From contig CP154956.1 in the NCBI GenBank assembly GCA_039621445.1, positions 43,052,437 to 43,116,436 on the forward strand: DNA of 64,000 nt. The letters are read 5' to 3'. The notes under the pieces are model-generated. The model did not search any database. It was not told the origin of the DNA and worked only from the letters and a program-made list of their open reading frames with translations. Positions 1 to 10,920 of the stretch are shown piece by piece. Made by a program: the position numbers and the translations under genes. Each line of letters begins with the position of its first letter. Position 1 is the first letter of the stretch. This stretch comes from Euglena gracilis (Eukaryota > Euglenida > Euglenophyceae > Euglenales).

Positions 1-780
1 TGAACATCTCTCCAAGGTTGAAGAGTTCTAGCAGTAAAGTCCCCTCCCCAAATGTACAATTGCCTCCCCAAATTTAAAGCTCCCCGCCAAAACACAACCC
101 CCCCGGGGAATTTTTTTGCCGCCCAAAATAAAATGCCCTTCTCCCCTCTAATATGCAGCCCGCCGATGATGCCATTCAGGAAAAAAAGAAGAAAATGTTG
201 GGTGGAAATCCAGAAATTGCGTGTTTTGGACAAAACTTGCACATTTTGGGGGAGAATATGAGGTGCACAACGAGAATTTGGTAAAAAAAAATGGCATTTG
301 ACTGCAATTGAAAGCCAACAAAATTTGTTTAGGAAACCCAGAAAAGTTTGATTCCCCCCTAATATAGCAATATATGTAATATATACATATACAATATGTA
401 CAATATATACACATATTGCAAAATAGCTCCCCACCCCCAATACCCCCCCCCTTTATTGTCCCACCGACCTGCCCCCGGGAGGCTCGATTGGACAATAAGG
501 TCCCCCTTTTGCTTAGTGGCAAGCTTCGCTGTTGCTCTGAAGAGATAACCTCAACAACACCCCCCCCCAGCTTAAAGCCCCCCGGCTTATATCCAGGTGG
601 GATTTCAAGACCTCGGAGGGTGGCGTGTTATACCCCCCCCTCATTGTCCCCCCCCCCCTATTGTCCCTGGGCCCCGGCCGGCGGGGGGTTTTTTTGGCCC
701 GGCCAATGAAATTCCTTTGGTACGGTCTTATTGTCCCCCCCCCCGCCCCTGGGTTGGTAATTAAAAACGTGTTCAGCCCG
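1..780. other. no supported gene; C-rich spacer
   Basis: AT-rich at first with a TATATA-like stretch near 360-415, then C-rich from about 420 with many runs of eight or more C. The open frames here are short, proline-rich translations of C runs and show no family resemblance. Confidence 0.5.
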
Positions 781-784
781 CCAA

Positions 785-975
785 ATGCCTGCCCTGAAAT
801 TTGTGGTCATGAACACGTTTTCCATGAGGGCATTTGTGGCAATGACACGTTTTCCATTAAGGCATCTGTGTTCAGGCACGTTTTCCATTAAGGCATCTGT
901 GGCAATGACACGTTTTCCATTAAGGCATCTGTGTTCAGGCACGTTTTCCATTAGGGCATCTGTGGCAATCAAAAA
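785..975. repeat. 63-bp tandem array (two half units)
   Basis: Alternating half units of about 32 and 31 bp, each containing ACGTTTTCCATTAAGGCATC, joined by either a GTGGCAATGAC or a GTGTTCAGGC linker. One full unit is 63 bp, a multiple of three, so the array reads open in a frame without being evidence of a protein. The same array flanks all three copies of the MAKRTANF ORF (here, 18716-18800, 19517-19710 and 30790-30990). Confidence 0.85.
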
Positions 976-1111
976 AATCGTTGTCATGAAAATTCGGCGA
1001 CAGGTTGAGAGGCCAGGTGGTCCTCTACCCTAGATTAGGTAGGTCTAGACTAGACTACCACCCCCCCCCTTTATTTGAGCACACCCACGGGCCAACGGAC
1101 CCCCCAAATGC

Positions 1112-1621
1112 TCAAGTAAGGGGGGGGGGGTCACGGAAGACGACCCGCTTTACACAAAAAACAACTCCCTCGATCGTTGCTTTGCGGAATGCCTGAGCAA
1201 CGGCATTCACGTATGTATGAAAAGAGGTTGCCGAACGATTCCCTGAAACGAACAAAATTCCCGGCTGCTGCTCACGTTGAGCCACACATTGTTCAATGAC
1301 GCTCGCCTCATCGAACAACAGGCTGGGTTCCAGCTCCCATCCCGTCCAGGCAACAAAGAAAGCATCCAGCTCAGGATAAGAGGCTTGCCGATGTTGACAC
1401 AGTTTGGCGAACTCCAAACAGTTGGCAACACCAGCAAGCTCTGCACCTACGGAGCCGGACTTTTTCTTCGTGTTGCCCTGTGCCAACAAGGTGCCATGAA
1501 GAGGGTCAACCTTCGGCTTCTTGGCATCTTGCTGGTATACCGCGAGAGCAGCCAGGAACAGTTCCGTCCTAGGGGGAGGTGGCAAAAGACCATTCACAAA
1601 GTTTGCCGTGCGTTTAGCCAT
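1112..1621 (-). CDS. repeat-borne ORF, MAKRTANF family, copy A
   Basis: A 169-residue frame read on the minus strand from an ATG at 1621. The same start context (polypyrimidine tract, CGCAG, then CCCTCCCACT before the ATG) occurs in two further copies at 18848 and 30086, which is the main evidence that this is a real mobile or repeat-borne gene. The protein starts MAKRTANFVNGLL, followed by four prolines, and contains a Trp-rich FVAWTGWELEP segment. I recognise no domain. Against copy C there are several amino-acid replacements but no stop until the tail. After GNRSATSF this copy continues with a segment (TYVNAVAQAFRKATIEG) that copy C lacks, then rejoins the common FCVKRVVFRD. Function unknown. 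Confidence 0.5.
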   Translation of the reverse strand: MAKRTANFVNGLLPPPPRTELFLAALAVYQQDAKKPKVDPLHGTLLAQGNTKKKSGSVGAELAGVANCLEFAKLCQHRQASYPELDAFFVAWTGWELEPSLLFDEASVIEQCVAQREQQPGILFVSGNRSATSFHTYVNAVAQAFRKATIEGVVFCVKRVVFRDPPPLT

Positions 1622-1673
1622 AGTGGGAGGGCTGCGAAAAAAAAAGAAAAAAAGAAAGGAAAAAAGGGGGGGT

Positions 1674-1800
1674 GACACGTTTTCCATGAGGGCATTTGTG
1701 GCAATGACACGTTTTCCATTAAGGCATCTGTGTTCAGAGGCTGTGTTTATAGCAACATTGCTGTGGTCAAAATCTGTGTTTCTAAACACAGACTTTGAGA
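1674..1800. repeat. second 63-bp-type array plus short hairpin
   Basis: Two more half units of the ACGTTTTCC array lie on the other side of ORF copy A, in the same (direct) orientation as 785-975. They are followed by a hairpin built on CTGTGTTTCTAAACACAG, also present at 2690-2745 and 18590-18690. Confidence 0.75.
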
Positions 1801-1815
1801 CATGGCATAAAGTGG

Positions 1816-1945
1816 AGCCCCCACAGTACCCCCCACACCCCCCCACACACCCCCCCACACCCCCCCCACACCCCCCCCCACACCCCCCCCCACACACCCC
1901 CCCCACACACCCCCCCACACACCCCCCACACCCCCCACACTCCCC
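1816..1945. repeat. CCCCCCACA microsatellite
   Basis: About 130 bp of CCCCCCACA and CCCCCCCACAC variants. The long histidine/proline and glycine/cysteine open frames on both strands are translations of this simple repeat. Confidence 0.95.
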
Positions 1946-1951
1946 CCACAC

Positions 1952-2352
1952 TCATGTTGACTGTGCGCAACTGTTCGGGTGTCATTTTTTTTGACTTACT
2001 CGGCCTTCGGCCTCGTCGCGCCGCGGCCTTCGGCCGCGGCCGGGGGGGCGGGGCCGCCCCCCCCCGGACCCCCCCCCCAGAACCAAAATAACATCATCCC
2101 CTTGTGCCTTGTGTGTGCAAGGCAAGGGAAAGAAAATCCACTTTGTTGGTTTACAGTACCATGGGTGAGCAACAGCCTGATTCTTTTTTAAACCCAAGTT
2201 GAATGTGCGCAACTGTTCGGGTGTCTTTTTTTTTGACGTACTCGGCCTTCGGCCTCGTCGCGCCGGGGGGGGGGCGCCCCCCCCGGACCCCCCCCAGAAC
2301 CAAAATAACATCATCCCTTGTGTGTGCAAGGCAAGGGAAAGAAAATCCACTT
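1952..2352. repeat. tandem duplication of a TTCG-hairpin module
   Basis: Two copies (about 1952-2142 and 2197-2352) share GTGCGCAACTGTTCGGGTGT, a CTCGGCCTTCGGCCTCG hairpin, a poly-C/G tract and a tail ending in GGGAAAGAAAATCCACTTT. The tail motif with TGTGTGCAAGGCAA recurs in the arms of the large palindrome (20730-21040 and 23470-23770). Confidence 0.85.
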
Positions 2353-2354
2353 TC

Positions 2355-2640
2355 CTCAGATTTGGCACCCCCTCACACCCCCCCCACTCACCCCCCCAAA
2401 CCCCTCCCCCCCCACACACCCCACCCCCCACCCCCCCCCCTACCCACCCCCCCACACACCCCCCAACACACCCCCCCCCCCCACACCCCCCCCACACACC
2501 CCCCCACACACCCCCCCACACTACCCCCCCCACACTCCCCCCCACACACCCCCCCACACACCCCCCCACACCCCCCCACACACCCCCCACCACCCCCCCC
2601 ACACACACCCCCCCCCCCCCCCCCCCACACACTACCCCCC
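2355..2640. repeat. CCCCCCACAC microsatellite
   Basis: A second, longer C/A simple-repeat tract, interrupted by CCCCTCC and CCCACC variants. Nothing in it supports coding. Confidence 0.95.
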
Positions 2641-2680
2641 ACCTCCACTTTATGCCATATGTGCAGACTTTGGCGTGCCG

Positions 2681-2745
2681 AAGTCTGTGTTTAGAAACAC
2701 AGACTTTGACCTAAGTCTGTGTTTCTAAACACGGACTCCGACCTG
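2681..2745. repeat. nested AGTCTGTGTTTAGAAACACAGACT hairpins
   Basis: Two back-to-back palindromes of the GTCTGTGTTT/AAACACAGAC type. The same pair appears at 18595-18690, beside ORF copy B. Confidence 0.85.
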
Positions 2746-2799
2746 GAAAACTGTGTTCACAATATTTGGATCCCGAAACATCCCAATGATGCAGAAATA

Positions 2800-3050
2800 A
2801 AGGAGTGGACACTTTGGGGGGGGTCAATTTTTGGGCTTTGGCGCCTTCGGCGCCAAGAGAAAATGGCCACTTTGAGGGGCGGGGAAACAAATTTGCCAAA
2901 ACGGCCATTGTGAGGGAGGGGACTCTTTGTGGGGGGGGGGTCAATTTTTGGGCTTTGGCGCATTTGGCGCCAAGAGAAAATGAGAAATTTGGCCACTCTG
3001 AGGGGGGGCACTTTGTGGGGGGGGTTGAGGGTGTTTTTTTCTGTCCCAAG
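2800..3050. repeat. GGCGCC-hairpin tandem repeat, short array
   Basis: Units of about 110 bp contain GGTCAATTTTTGGGC, a GGCGCCTTCGGCGCC hairpin, AGAGAAAATGGCCACTTTGA and TTTGCCAAAACGGCC. A longer, inverted array of the same unit is at 13545-14060. Confidence 0.85.
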
Positions 3051-3069
3051 TGGCCCAGAGGGTGGTTCC

Positions 3070-3770
3070 CCAAAAATATCACCATACAAGGTTAGGTAAC
3101 ATGTGTGGTGCTCATCAACTTTTGGGTGCAGCGCCCAGAGCATTTTCATCAACGTTACAAAGTGCAGCAAGCAAAATGGGGTATGCAAAAGAAAGGAGAC
3201 GATGTAAATCTTGTGTCATCTTTCACACATTTAACGGTAATATTACCACTGTTTCGAAAGGATTCTAGTTCGGAAGACCACAGACGGCGGCCAAAATCTG
3301 CCAGGCTGCCACATATTCTCATTCCGAGGTTTCCGGCCGTCCCAGATCTGTACAGCGGATCCTAATTCAGGTTCGCTTTGTCCAAAAAAAATATGTCGTC
3401 AGTCTGCCGTCCGTCGTCGAGGTTGAGAAACACAGACTTTGACCAAAGCCATGTTGCTTTATAAACACAGCCTTAAATAACTGCGTCTTAAACGCAGACT
3501 CTGACCTGAGTCTGCGTTTCGAAACGCAGACTCAGGCCTTCGGCCTGAGTCTGCGTGCGTTTAAGACGCAGTTCTTGATATAACGGCATTTGTGGCAATG
3601 ACACGTTTTCCATTAAGGCATCTGTGGTCAGGCACGTTTTCCATTAGGGCGCCGTTGTTTGGGTCCGAATTTCACATTTTCCCGTTTTTGACCCCTTGCG
3701 TGAATCATGACCACGAATTTCAGGGCAGGCATTTGGCGGACTCTGAACACGTTTTTAAACAAATTGTGGC
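3070..3770. repeat. dispersed duplicated module, copy 1
   Basis: About 700 bp highly similar to 14343-15020, from ACCATACAAGGTTAGGTAA through GTTCGGAAGACCACAGACGG and the hairpin at 3480-3572 to CTCTGAACACGTTTTT. Beyond that point the copies differ: this one runs into the AATTGTGGCTGAG hairpin, the other into the AATCGACCGACAC hairpin. Confidence 0.85.
3480..3572. repeat. large hairpin (CTGCGTCTTAAACGCAG core)
   Basis: Near-perfect inverted repeat of about 90 bp whose apex reads CAGGCCTTCGGCCTGAG, a TTCG-capped stem. Related hairpins occur at 14763-14845 and 15568-15680. Confidence 0.9.
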
Positions 3771-3873
3771 TGAGCTCAGATTTCAGCCTGAAAACGTGTT
3801 CAGGTGGCCCCCTTCGGGGGCCCCCTCCTGAACACGTTTTCAGGCTGAAATCTGGGCTCAGCCACAATTTGTG
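3755..3873. repeat. large hairpin (AATTGTGGCTGAG arms)
   Basis: Arms of about 55 bp (AAATTGTGGCTGAG ... CTCAGCCACAATTTG) flank an apex GGCCCCCTTCGGGGGCCCC. The same hairpin is at 16333-16450, and a shorter version lacking the C/G apex is at 29987-30045. Confidence 0.9.
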
Positions 3874-4009
3874 TGCAAAAACCGCGGATAATCACCATGA
3901 ACCCGGACCCGTTCCAATAATTTTTCAGTCACGGGCGACTGGATCCCGGCTTTCCGAATCACCTCCGCCTGACCCCCCCCCCCGGCTCTAGGCGGTAGGC
4001 TGGGGGGGG

Positions 4010-4225
4010 GGGGTCCTGGGTGGTCGGCCGACTAGTCGGCCGACCACCCAATTGGTCGGCCGACTAGGCCTGGTCGGCAGCTAGTCGGCGAGACGGGGGG
4101 GGGGTCCTGGGTGGTCGGCCGACTAGTCGGCCGACCACCCAATTGGTCGGCCGACTAGGCCTGGTCGGCAGCTAGTCGGCGAGACGGGGGGGGGGGGGGC
4201 CCTGGGGGGTCGGCCGACTAGGCGC
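4010..4225. repeat. GTCGGCCGACTAGTCGGCCGAC palindrome array
   Basis: Repeated unit of about 90 bp containing GGTCGGCCGACTAGTC with a following CAATTGGTCGG and poly-G. It recurs inverted at 5172-5312. Confidence 0.9.
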
Positions 4226-4559
4226 CGCACCCCCCCCTCTAATGTAGTTACGGGCCAGTCTCGCCGACTTTTTATGAAGAAAATTGTATGCAAACTAGTC
4301 GGTGGCTAGTCGGTGGTCATAAAAATGGTCTGTGGCAAGTCCAAACCACCCGGAAATGGTCCGGATGGGTCCAAATAAGTGCCTTACACCAACAGGAACA
4401 CCCTCAGATGGAAATCTTTGGTCGGTGGGGGGTCGGTGGGCCCTTTATGGGGTCCGGAGGGGTAAAAAACCAATGACGAAACAGGGATTACATGAAAATC
4501 CTTTAGAAATGCAAGCATTCTGCATCACGACAGGCTGAAAACTCCCCCCTCCACCCCCA

Positions 4560-4935
4560 TCCGAGCCTCAGATAACAAAATCCCTTCTGTGTTGGCATCA
4601 TACTCGGGGGCTAAGTCGTTTTGTGGCTCACTTTGGCATAGGCGGGGGGGGCTCCGCCCCCCCCCCCCGCACCCCCCCCTCAAATAACAAAATCCCTTCT
4701 ATGTTGGCAACATACTCCGGGGTTAAGTCGTTTTTGTGGCTCACTTTGGCATAGGCGGGGGCCCCCCCCGCACCCCCCCCTCAAATAACAAAATCCCTTC
4801 TATGTTGGCAACATACTCCGGGGTTAAGTCGTTTTGTGGCTCACTTTGGCATAGGTGGGGGGGGCCCCGCCCCACTGCACGCCCACGTCAAATAACAAAA
4901 TCCCTTCTATGTTGGCAATATACTTGGAGGGCTAA
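4560..4935. repeat. about 105-bp tandem repeats
   Basis: Four copies of a unit beginning CAAATAACAAAATCCCTTCT and containing GTTGGCAACATACTC, TAAGTCGTTTTGTGGCTCAC and TTTGGCATAGG followed by a G/C run. An inverted, diverged copy is at about 11100-11260. Confidence 0.9.
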
Positions 4936-5171
4936 GTCCTTTTTGTGCAAAATTTGACTTATATTGACTTATATACAACGGGGAGAGGTGTTCTTTTGCC
5001 AAAAGTGGCCCAAAATGGACGTTTTGCCCCCAGTTTTTTGCATATTCACCCCCGATTGGGGGGTTCTGGAGCCATTTGGGTGGGTTTTGACTGGTTTTGG
5101 GGTGATTTGGACAAAAAATTTTCTCAGGGGGGGGGGGCTTAAAAGTCGGCAAAACTGGCCCATAACTACAT

Positions 5172-5312
5172 TAGAGTGGGTGGTCGGCCGACTAGTCGGC
5201 CGACCACCCAGGACCCCCCCCCCCCCCCCCGGTCTCGCCGACTAGCTGCCGACCAGGCCTAGTCGGCCGACCAGTTGGGTGGTCGGCCGACTAGTCGGCC
5301 GACCACCCAGGA
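5172..5312. repeat. GTCGGCCGACTAGTC palindromes, inverted copy
   Basis: Two palindromes of the 4010-4225 family separated by poly-C, in inverted orientation relative to that block. Confidence 0.85.
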
Positions 5313-5314
5313 CC

Positions 5315-6050
5315 CCCCCCCCCAGTCTACCGTCTGGCACTCCCCCCCCCAACTGCCCCCAGTTTCGACTCTGTCATTTCGCTGGGGTGAGATTTTCGGT
5401 CAAAAATCGATTTTCAGAAGTATCAAGAAAATGTATGCCATTTCCGAAAGTGTCTCCCAGTCGAAATGTGCTCTGGAGACCCTCTGTCCCCCCCCCCCGT
5501 GTGCCATTTTGGCCACCGACACGCCTGGCCCGCGTTCCGGCTTGGTTTGTGGCTTGTTTCGGCCCAGTCATTTTGGGCAATTTCAAGGTAAAAAAAATGA
5601 AATTTTCAAAATATCTCCAAAATGGTGGCCAATTCAAAGAAATCACTGGGGACCTAAATAAAGCCATAGGGGCCCTCTATGACCCTGTACAAGCCCCCCA
5701 GGGCCAGCTGCCCGCCTGGCCCCAATTACATCCCGTTTTGGCCATTTTGGGCCATTTTGGGTTCAAGGGATCGAAAATATCGAAATATCTCCAAAATGTT
5801 GGGAATCACTGGTGAACTTTTAAGGCCCCAGTGACATCACCCCGTAGAGACTTCCAGGGCAGCTGCACGTGCATACATGCAAATCTGAATATTGCCGAAA
5901 TAGCCAAAGGGGAACCAAAAGTCAGTCGACTTCCTCTTTCTTTCGTCCAAACATTTCTTAAAAATAACGACCAAAAATGCTAAGGGTGGGGGATTGGGGA
6001 ACGCCCACTAGGCTACTACCATATGAACTGTTAAAACTAAAAACTAAAAA
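5315..6050. other. no supported gene
   Basis: Contains two diverged short segments around AAATATCTCCAAAATG (5595-5640 and 5770-5800), suggesting an old duplication. The open frames are short and lack family signals. Confidence 0.4.
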
Positions 6051-6187
6051 TGAAACCAAAAAGGTCAGTCGATTTCCAAGACATTGAAATCTGTTTATGT
6101 GGGTCGATTTCCAAGACGGCACCAGTTTATGGGCCAAAAACCTTTTTCTGGCAATATTTCCATCCAGGCAGTTCGGTTGAATGGATT

Positions 6188-6292
6188 TCTATACAAAAAT
6201 CGACCGACGCTAACAGATTCAGCAGAGGCGCTGGGCCACTCGCTTCGCTCGCATGGCCCGGCACCCCTGCTGAATCTGTTAGTGTTGGTAAT
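6188..6292. repeat. large hairpin (AATCGACCGACRC arms)
   Basis: Inverted repeat whose arms read ATCGACCGACGCTAACAGAT and continue through CAGCAGGGGCGC. The same hairpin, better preserved, is at 15029-15140 and 46703-46803. Each is followed by AAAACCTATTTTGTCTGGGC. Confidence 0.85.
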
Positions 6293-6654
6293 TTTTTTTA
6301 AAACCTATTTTGTCTGGGCCCACATGCCTGTCTTGAATTTCATTCAACCAAACTGCCTGGACGGAAATACTGCCAAAAAAGTGGTTTTTGGCCCATTAAC
6401 GGGCGCCTGGATGGAAATTGACTGACCTGAACGGCACCTGAATGGAAATCGACAATTCTAGATACTGCCAAAGATGCCCAAAATGGCATTCAGAAAAATG
6501 AAACAAAAAATGTTGGCCGATTTCCAAGGCATCGGAATCTGTTTCGGTCAGTCGATTTCCATTCAGGCGCCTGTTTAGGTCAGTCCTTGACCAATGAAAC
6601 TGAAATTCCTGAATTCAGACGATTGGGATCGCATCCCTCTGTTTCGCTTGCAGC

Positions 6655-6790
6655 TTAAACTGGCGTTTGAGACGCCGGGTTCAGGACAGAACCGGCGTCC
6701 CCCCCCCCACGGGTTTTCCAGACGCCGGTTCTGTCCTAAAGCCCGGCGTTAGGAACGCCGGTTTTGTCCAAAACCCGGCGTCCGGTTTTC
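6655..6790. repeat. GACGCCGGTTCTGTCC palindromic repeat
   Basis: Several direct and inverted copies of CCGGTTCTGTCC/GGACAGAACCGG separated by CCCGGCGT. Sister blocks are at 7440-7585 and 18075-18210. Confidence 0.85.
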
Positions 6791-6794
6791 ATTC

Positions 6795-7440
6795 CTAAAA
6801 ATGTCACCAAAAGTGCCCAAAAGTGGCCCTAAGGTGCTGGTATGACTGTTTCAACCATCTAGGACAATGAATTTTGCCATCTGGGGACCACTAGGGTGGA
6901 TATACAAATTTGGTGAAAATTGGCCCAGCTTTGGAAATAGAGTACCGTGCAGCGTGGAAAGATCTGATGAGCACCGCTGGTCGTCTGTTGAAAAGAGCTT
7001 TCGATCGAGGGGTAACTTGGTACCCTAACGTTGCACGCAGCCCGAGATACGCTCGCGATCGTCGGATCGGCCAGAATCTGAGTCGAAACTTGTGGTAATT
7101 TTCAGTGATTTTTGGTTTAAGATGCTGAATAAACCTTACAGAAACGTTTTTTCTCTTCGAATCGACCACCTGAGGGGGTCCTAGGGGGCACCAGAGTTGT
7201 GAAATTAGGATTTCCCAGTGACAGAAAATAAGAGCTCAAGGCGGCGTGGCTGAATTTGGTGGTGATCGCCAGTCGTCTGATGAAAAAAGCTTTCGATTGA
7301 GGGGTGATTTTGTACTTGGACAATTGACACAGCCAGAAATACCCTCGCGATCGCCGGAATTTGGTGAAATGCAAAGTGGCGTGACATTGTAGATCAGTGG
7401 TCGGAGATTGGTCCTGGGAGTGTCCTTTGACCGAAGGTTG
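6795..7440. other. no gene; two diverged copies of a dispersed repeat
   Basis: Segments around 6960-7075 and 7250-7360 share GTCGTCTG, TGAAAA, AGCTTTCGAT and a CTCGCGATCG tail. Pieces of the same repeat lie at 29470-29520, 29770-29810 and 29940-29985. The frames that cross it are shadows of the repeat. Confidence 0.5.
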
Positions 7441-7585
7441 GGGACGCCGGTTCTGTCCTGAACCCGGCGTCTCTAAAACGCCGCTTTAAACAAGGGGTGG
7501 CGGACGCCGGTTCTGTCCAAAGCCCGGCGTTCCGGACGCCGGTTCCGTCCTTCGGACAGAACCGGCGTCCGCCACCCCTTTTTTG
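7440..7585. repeat. GACGCCGGTTCTGTCC palindromic repeat
   Basis: Same family as 6655-6790. One apex reads CGTCCTTCGGACAG, again a TTCG loop. Confidence 0.85.
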
Positions 7586-7589
7586 TAGT

Positions 7590-8300
7590 AAAGTTTTCCT
7601 AATCACCCTGACAACCAGCGATGGCAACTGAATCTGGCCAAATTGCACAGATTGCTCATTCGAGAAAATGAAATGGGACATCCTAATTTCAGCCAGTTGT
7701 AATCATCTGACTGCAAAATTTAGCTTTTGTCTGGTCCAAAAATGCTTCCAGAACCCAATAGGACCAAAAATGTCGAAGAAAAGTGGAAATCCAAATCTGA
7801 CCTGCAAAAGATTTCAATGTCTTGGAAATCGACTGACCTAAACAGGCGCCTGAATGGAAATCGACTGACCTGAACAATTTCAGCCTGAATTCCGTTTAAG
7901 TCAGTGGAAATTCAAGCCAGGCGTCGGGCCCAAAAAATAGGTTTTGAGAAAAATAGCCCGACACATCCTTTTGAAGGCAAATCCTTTTGAAGCAAGCGCA
8001 GGCACATGGCATGCTGATGCACATACAGACTGAAAATCCTTTCTAACTTTTACACGCATTTGGCATCATAGGTGAAGGGAAACCACCCTCTCAACCCCAT
8101 TCATGTTCAAATCCGGTAAGCCCATGTGTCAGTGGCATTCTCCGGGCTGAAACGGTGGGAAAATGAGAAATTTCGACTGCTTTGGAAAATTAATGCTGGG
8201 GAAATTACGTAATATATTCACTGAAAGTAGGGCCACTGTTTTTCAGTTTTAAAGAAAATTTGCCGACAAAAGTGCAACTCAAGCAAATGGTGCTGATTTT
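7590..8300. other. no supported gene
   Basis: Unique-looking sequence with one fragment of the GGCGCCTGAATGGAAATCGA repeat near 7840. It may contain the 3' end of the leucine-rich-repeat gene that follows on the minus strand, but I could not fix further exons. Confidence 0.35.
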
Positions 8301-8304
8301 CCAT

Positions 8305-8680
8305 TTACTTTTTGGTGTTCTCATTTTGAAGAATCAGCTTTTCCATTCCTCAACCATTTGAGCAAAATTGGCGGAGGATGACAACACACCTCCAGTTCCT
8401 CCAAGTCATGGAACCCTTCGAAACTTTCGATGCAATTGCCTGTCAAATATAGGTGCTGAACAAAAACAAGATTCAGATTGAATACGGTTTTGCATTTCCA
8501 CACCCGCAGCTGAGGGAGGAGATGCAGAAAATCCACATTCACAAGACGGTTTTGACAAAGATCAAGAACCTGTTGAAGACATGTTTGTCACCTGATCCCC
8601 AAGAGAGATGTTACCTTGAGGTTGATCAAAGGGATTCCTGGGTCAAAGCGAACAAAGTCGTTTTCTCGCAGGTAAAGAAA
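8305..8680 (-). CDS. leucine-rich-repeat protein (partial, multi-exon)
   Basis: Minus strand. Three consecutive exons at 8680-8615, 8569-8504 and 8455-8390 are each exactly 66 nt and each encode one 22-residue leucine-rich repeat: LYLRENDF..., VLDLCQNRLVNV... and HLYLTGNCIESF.... The introns are 45 and 48 nt, both GT-AG and phase 0. A fourth exon probably starts at 8337 (LILQNEN), after a 52-nt intron, and either ends at a stop at 8305 or continues. The repeats are of the SDS22-like class used as protein-binding scaffolds, for example in ciliary assembly factors and phosphatase regulators. Too few repeats are visible to name the protein. The 5' exons upstream of 8680 were not resolved. Confidence 0.75.
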
Positions 8681-8699
8681 CTGTGGAGATGAAAAAGAG

Positions 8700-10560
8700 A
8701 GAAAGGGACAGCTGAGCGGGTTCATGACAAAATCTTTTTCCGGGGCATTTCACGAGCCATTCGCCATGTCAGTTGACTGCGTGATCTCACAAGCATACCC
8801 ATTTTTTGGAGGGTCCTGTAAGGTGCGCTGGGCTGGTGGGGTCGTCCTGACCAAACGTTGGCCTCTCCCCAGGTCAATCCCAGAGTGGTTGCCTGGGAAA
8901 AACTGCGAGACTTCCACCTGGGCACTGGAGAAAATGGGTGAACCAAAACAGCCAGGTTTTCTGCAGTGCTGAGCTTTTTACCTGCTTCGTTTTTGGACCC
9001 CCTGCCCCCCCCCCCCTCCCCAGGTTCGGTTGACTTTTTTGGGGAGAACCCCCAACCTGACCAGACCCCAACTGAGCCAGTTCGTGAACCAAAAATGGCC
9101 AAACCCCAAAAACCTCCAAAAACCTCCAAATGCTCAAAATATCAAACAAAAAAATTGCCAAAAAAATGACCAAATTCGCACTTTTAGGGCATGTTTAAAA
9201 CCGATAAAATTGCAAAGTTTTTGTTTAAATTGGGCAAATTGAGTTTGGCCTCCGAACCCCCCCCCTGTGTGCACTGTGGCTGTTTTTTTGGTGCCTTTTA
9301 TCCCTTCTTCTGGCCTGGCGCTGTTGTTCGCCTCTGGCTCATTTTGTCTGTGTATGTGGAGGTGGCCGAACCCCCCCCCCCCGAACTGGTCGATCCAGGT
9401 CAAAACGATCCAGTCACCGGGGTCTGGATGCCCCCCCCCCTGCCTGGTCTCCATTGGTGACACCACCCCTTCCGGTCGGAATTCTTCGGATCAAATTTTT
9501 ATCAAATTTTTTCAAGATGCAATTGACCCGCCCAAGAGATTTTGCCTTGCTTTTCAGAACCCCCCACAAATGACACCCCCCATGTGCATGGTGTTGGAAC
9601 AGTTTTTCCCCGGGGGCAAGCATCCAGTGGAAGGTTGACTACTCTCATTGGCACTTTGCCGCCCGAAGGGCGGAGACGGTGACAGGTTTTCACTGTTCTG
9701 TGAACCCCCTCCCGTGACCCTGCCCTTTCGTAGCAAATTCATGGCTGACAACAGGGTGCTCCATCCCCTTCTGGGGGTGCAGCCGGCCTGCTGCCTTGTT
9801 CCAGCCAGCGCCCTTTTTCCAAGCCCGCAGGGTATGAAATGAGGGGGGCGGGTCCCGAACCACCCTCCCCCCAGGACGGGGGGGAGGGGAGTCGACTCCC
9901 CTGGGTTGGGAAAAAAAACTGGTATGAAGCGCCGTAATTTTTTTGAAGGACTTCAAAAAGTGCGCAAAATTGAGTTATTGGGAGTTTTTTTTTTCCACCA
10001 AATTCAAAAACAGATGCAAAACACAAAAATCCGCTGGTGCGAAGCGCTGGTGAAGAATTTTTTTTTGCATGGGGGATCCCCGGACCCCCTCCCCCTGTAC
10101 AAAACTAAAGCTCACTTAATACCTACCCTGCTCCCCCCATCAATGAGCTATATATTTTATTTTATATCCTTACATTTTATATCCGCCCAAAGGGCAGCTG
10201 GACGATGATGGATTTTTGACTTTCAGGGGTGCAAAAATGGGTTGGATTTGGGCTCGCCGTGGCAAATTTGCCAAATTTGTTGTGTGTCAAGCAGGCTTGA
10301 CCTTCGAAGGGCAGCAAGACGGGAATGGGATTTTGTCGTTGAAAATGTGAAGACAGAAATTGGTCGGACATCATCAAATTTTCAAAATTTAGACAAAAGA
10401 GATTGTTTCTGAGATACTGATGTTTTATGTGGTGACAATTTTTTTTCTTTGCTGGCATTTTTTTGTATATTTTGAAGAATTAATCCCATTTTCAGGATAA
10501 ATAAGCAATCATTTCCCACAAATCTCTAATATTACCCGTCTTTGCTATTTTGGAATCCCA
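8700..10560. other. no supported gene; C-rich spacer
   Basis: Contains several poly-C tracts (9003-9015, 9370-9382, 9430-9440) and recurring GAAGGGC...GACGGTGA fragments (9664, 10190, 10306). It may hold the 5' exons of the leucine-rich-repeat gene near 8740-9100, but I could not identify a repeat motif there. Confidence 0.35.
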
Positions 10561-10769
10561 GGGGGGCGGGCGCCCCCCCCCCCTTGTGACACCTATGCCC
10601 ATGTGTGACACCCCCTGGGGGGGTGTCGTTTATGGGGGGGATGGAAACCTAACCCTTACCCTTCCCCTGACCATAACTCAACCCTAAACCCTGACTGTAT
10701 TCAACCTATTTCACAAATCCCGTCTGAATTGAGGAGCTGAGTCGGATGGCCCCAAGCGGATTTCCGGTG

Positions 10770-10920
10770 GTCGCCGTCGTGGTGGTCGGGCCGACCATGG
10801 TCGGGCCGACCTGTGGTGGTCGGGCCGACCAGGTCGGGCCGACCTGGTTGGCCCGACCACCATTTGTTTGCACTACCCCCCCCCCTTTCTGGAGATTTAA
10901 GCCCCCCCCCCCTGTCCAAA
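10770..10920. repeat. GGTCGGGCCGACC palindrome block with TTTAAGCCCCC
   Basis: Multiple GGTCGGGCCGACC/GGTCGGCCCGACC palindromes followed by a poly-C, GGAGATTTAAG, poly-C module. The same module pair borders the large palindrome at 20346-24137 and recurs at 12105-12240, 12560-12700, 13255-13400 and 27490-27650. Confidence 0.85.

Noticed and set aside
785-975. CRISPR-like spaced repeat array
   Set aside because: The spacers are themselves alternating repeats, there are no unique spacers or cas genes, and the genome is eukaryotic.
658-987. Protein with 21-residue repeats (CLNGKRVIATDALMENV)
   Set aside because: The 63-bp DNA repeat happens to be a multiple of three; the same array is found next to all ORF copies in non-coding positions and on both strands.
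1795-2728. Histidine/proline and glycine/cysteine open frames
   Set aside because: Translations of CCCCCCACA microsatellites.
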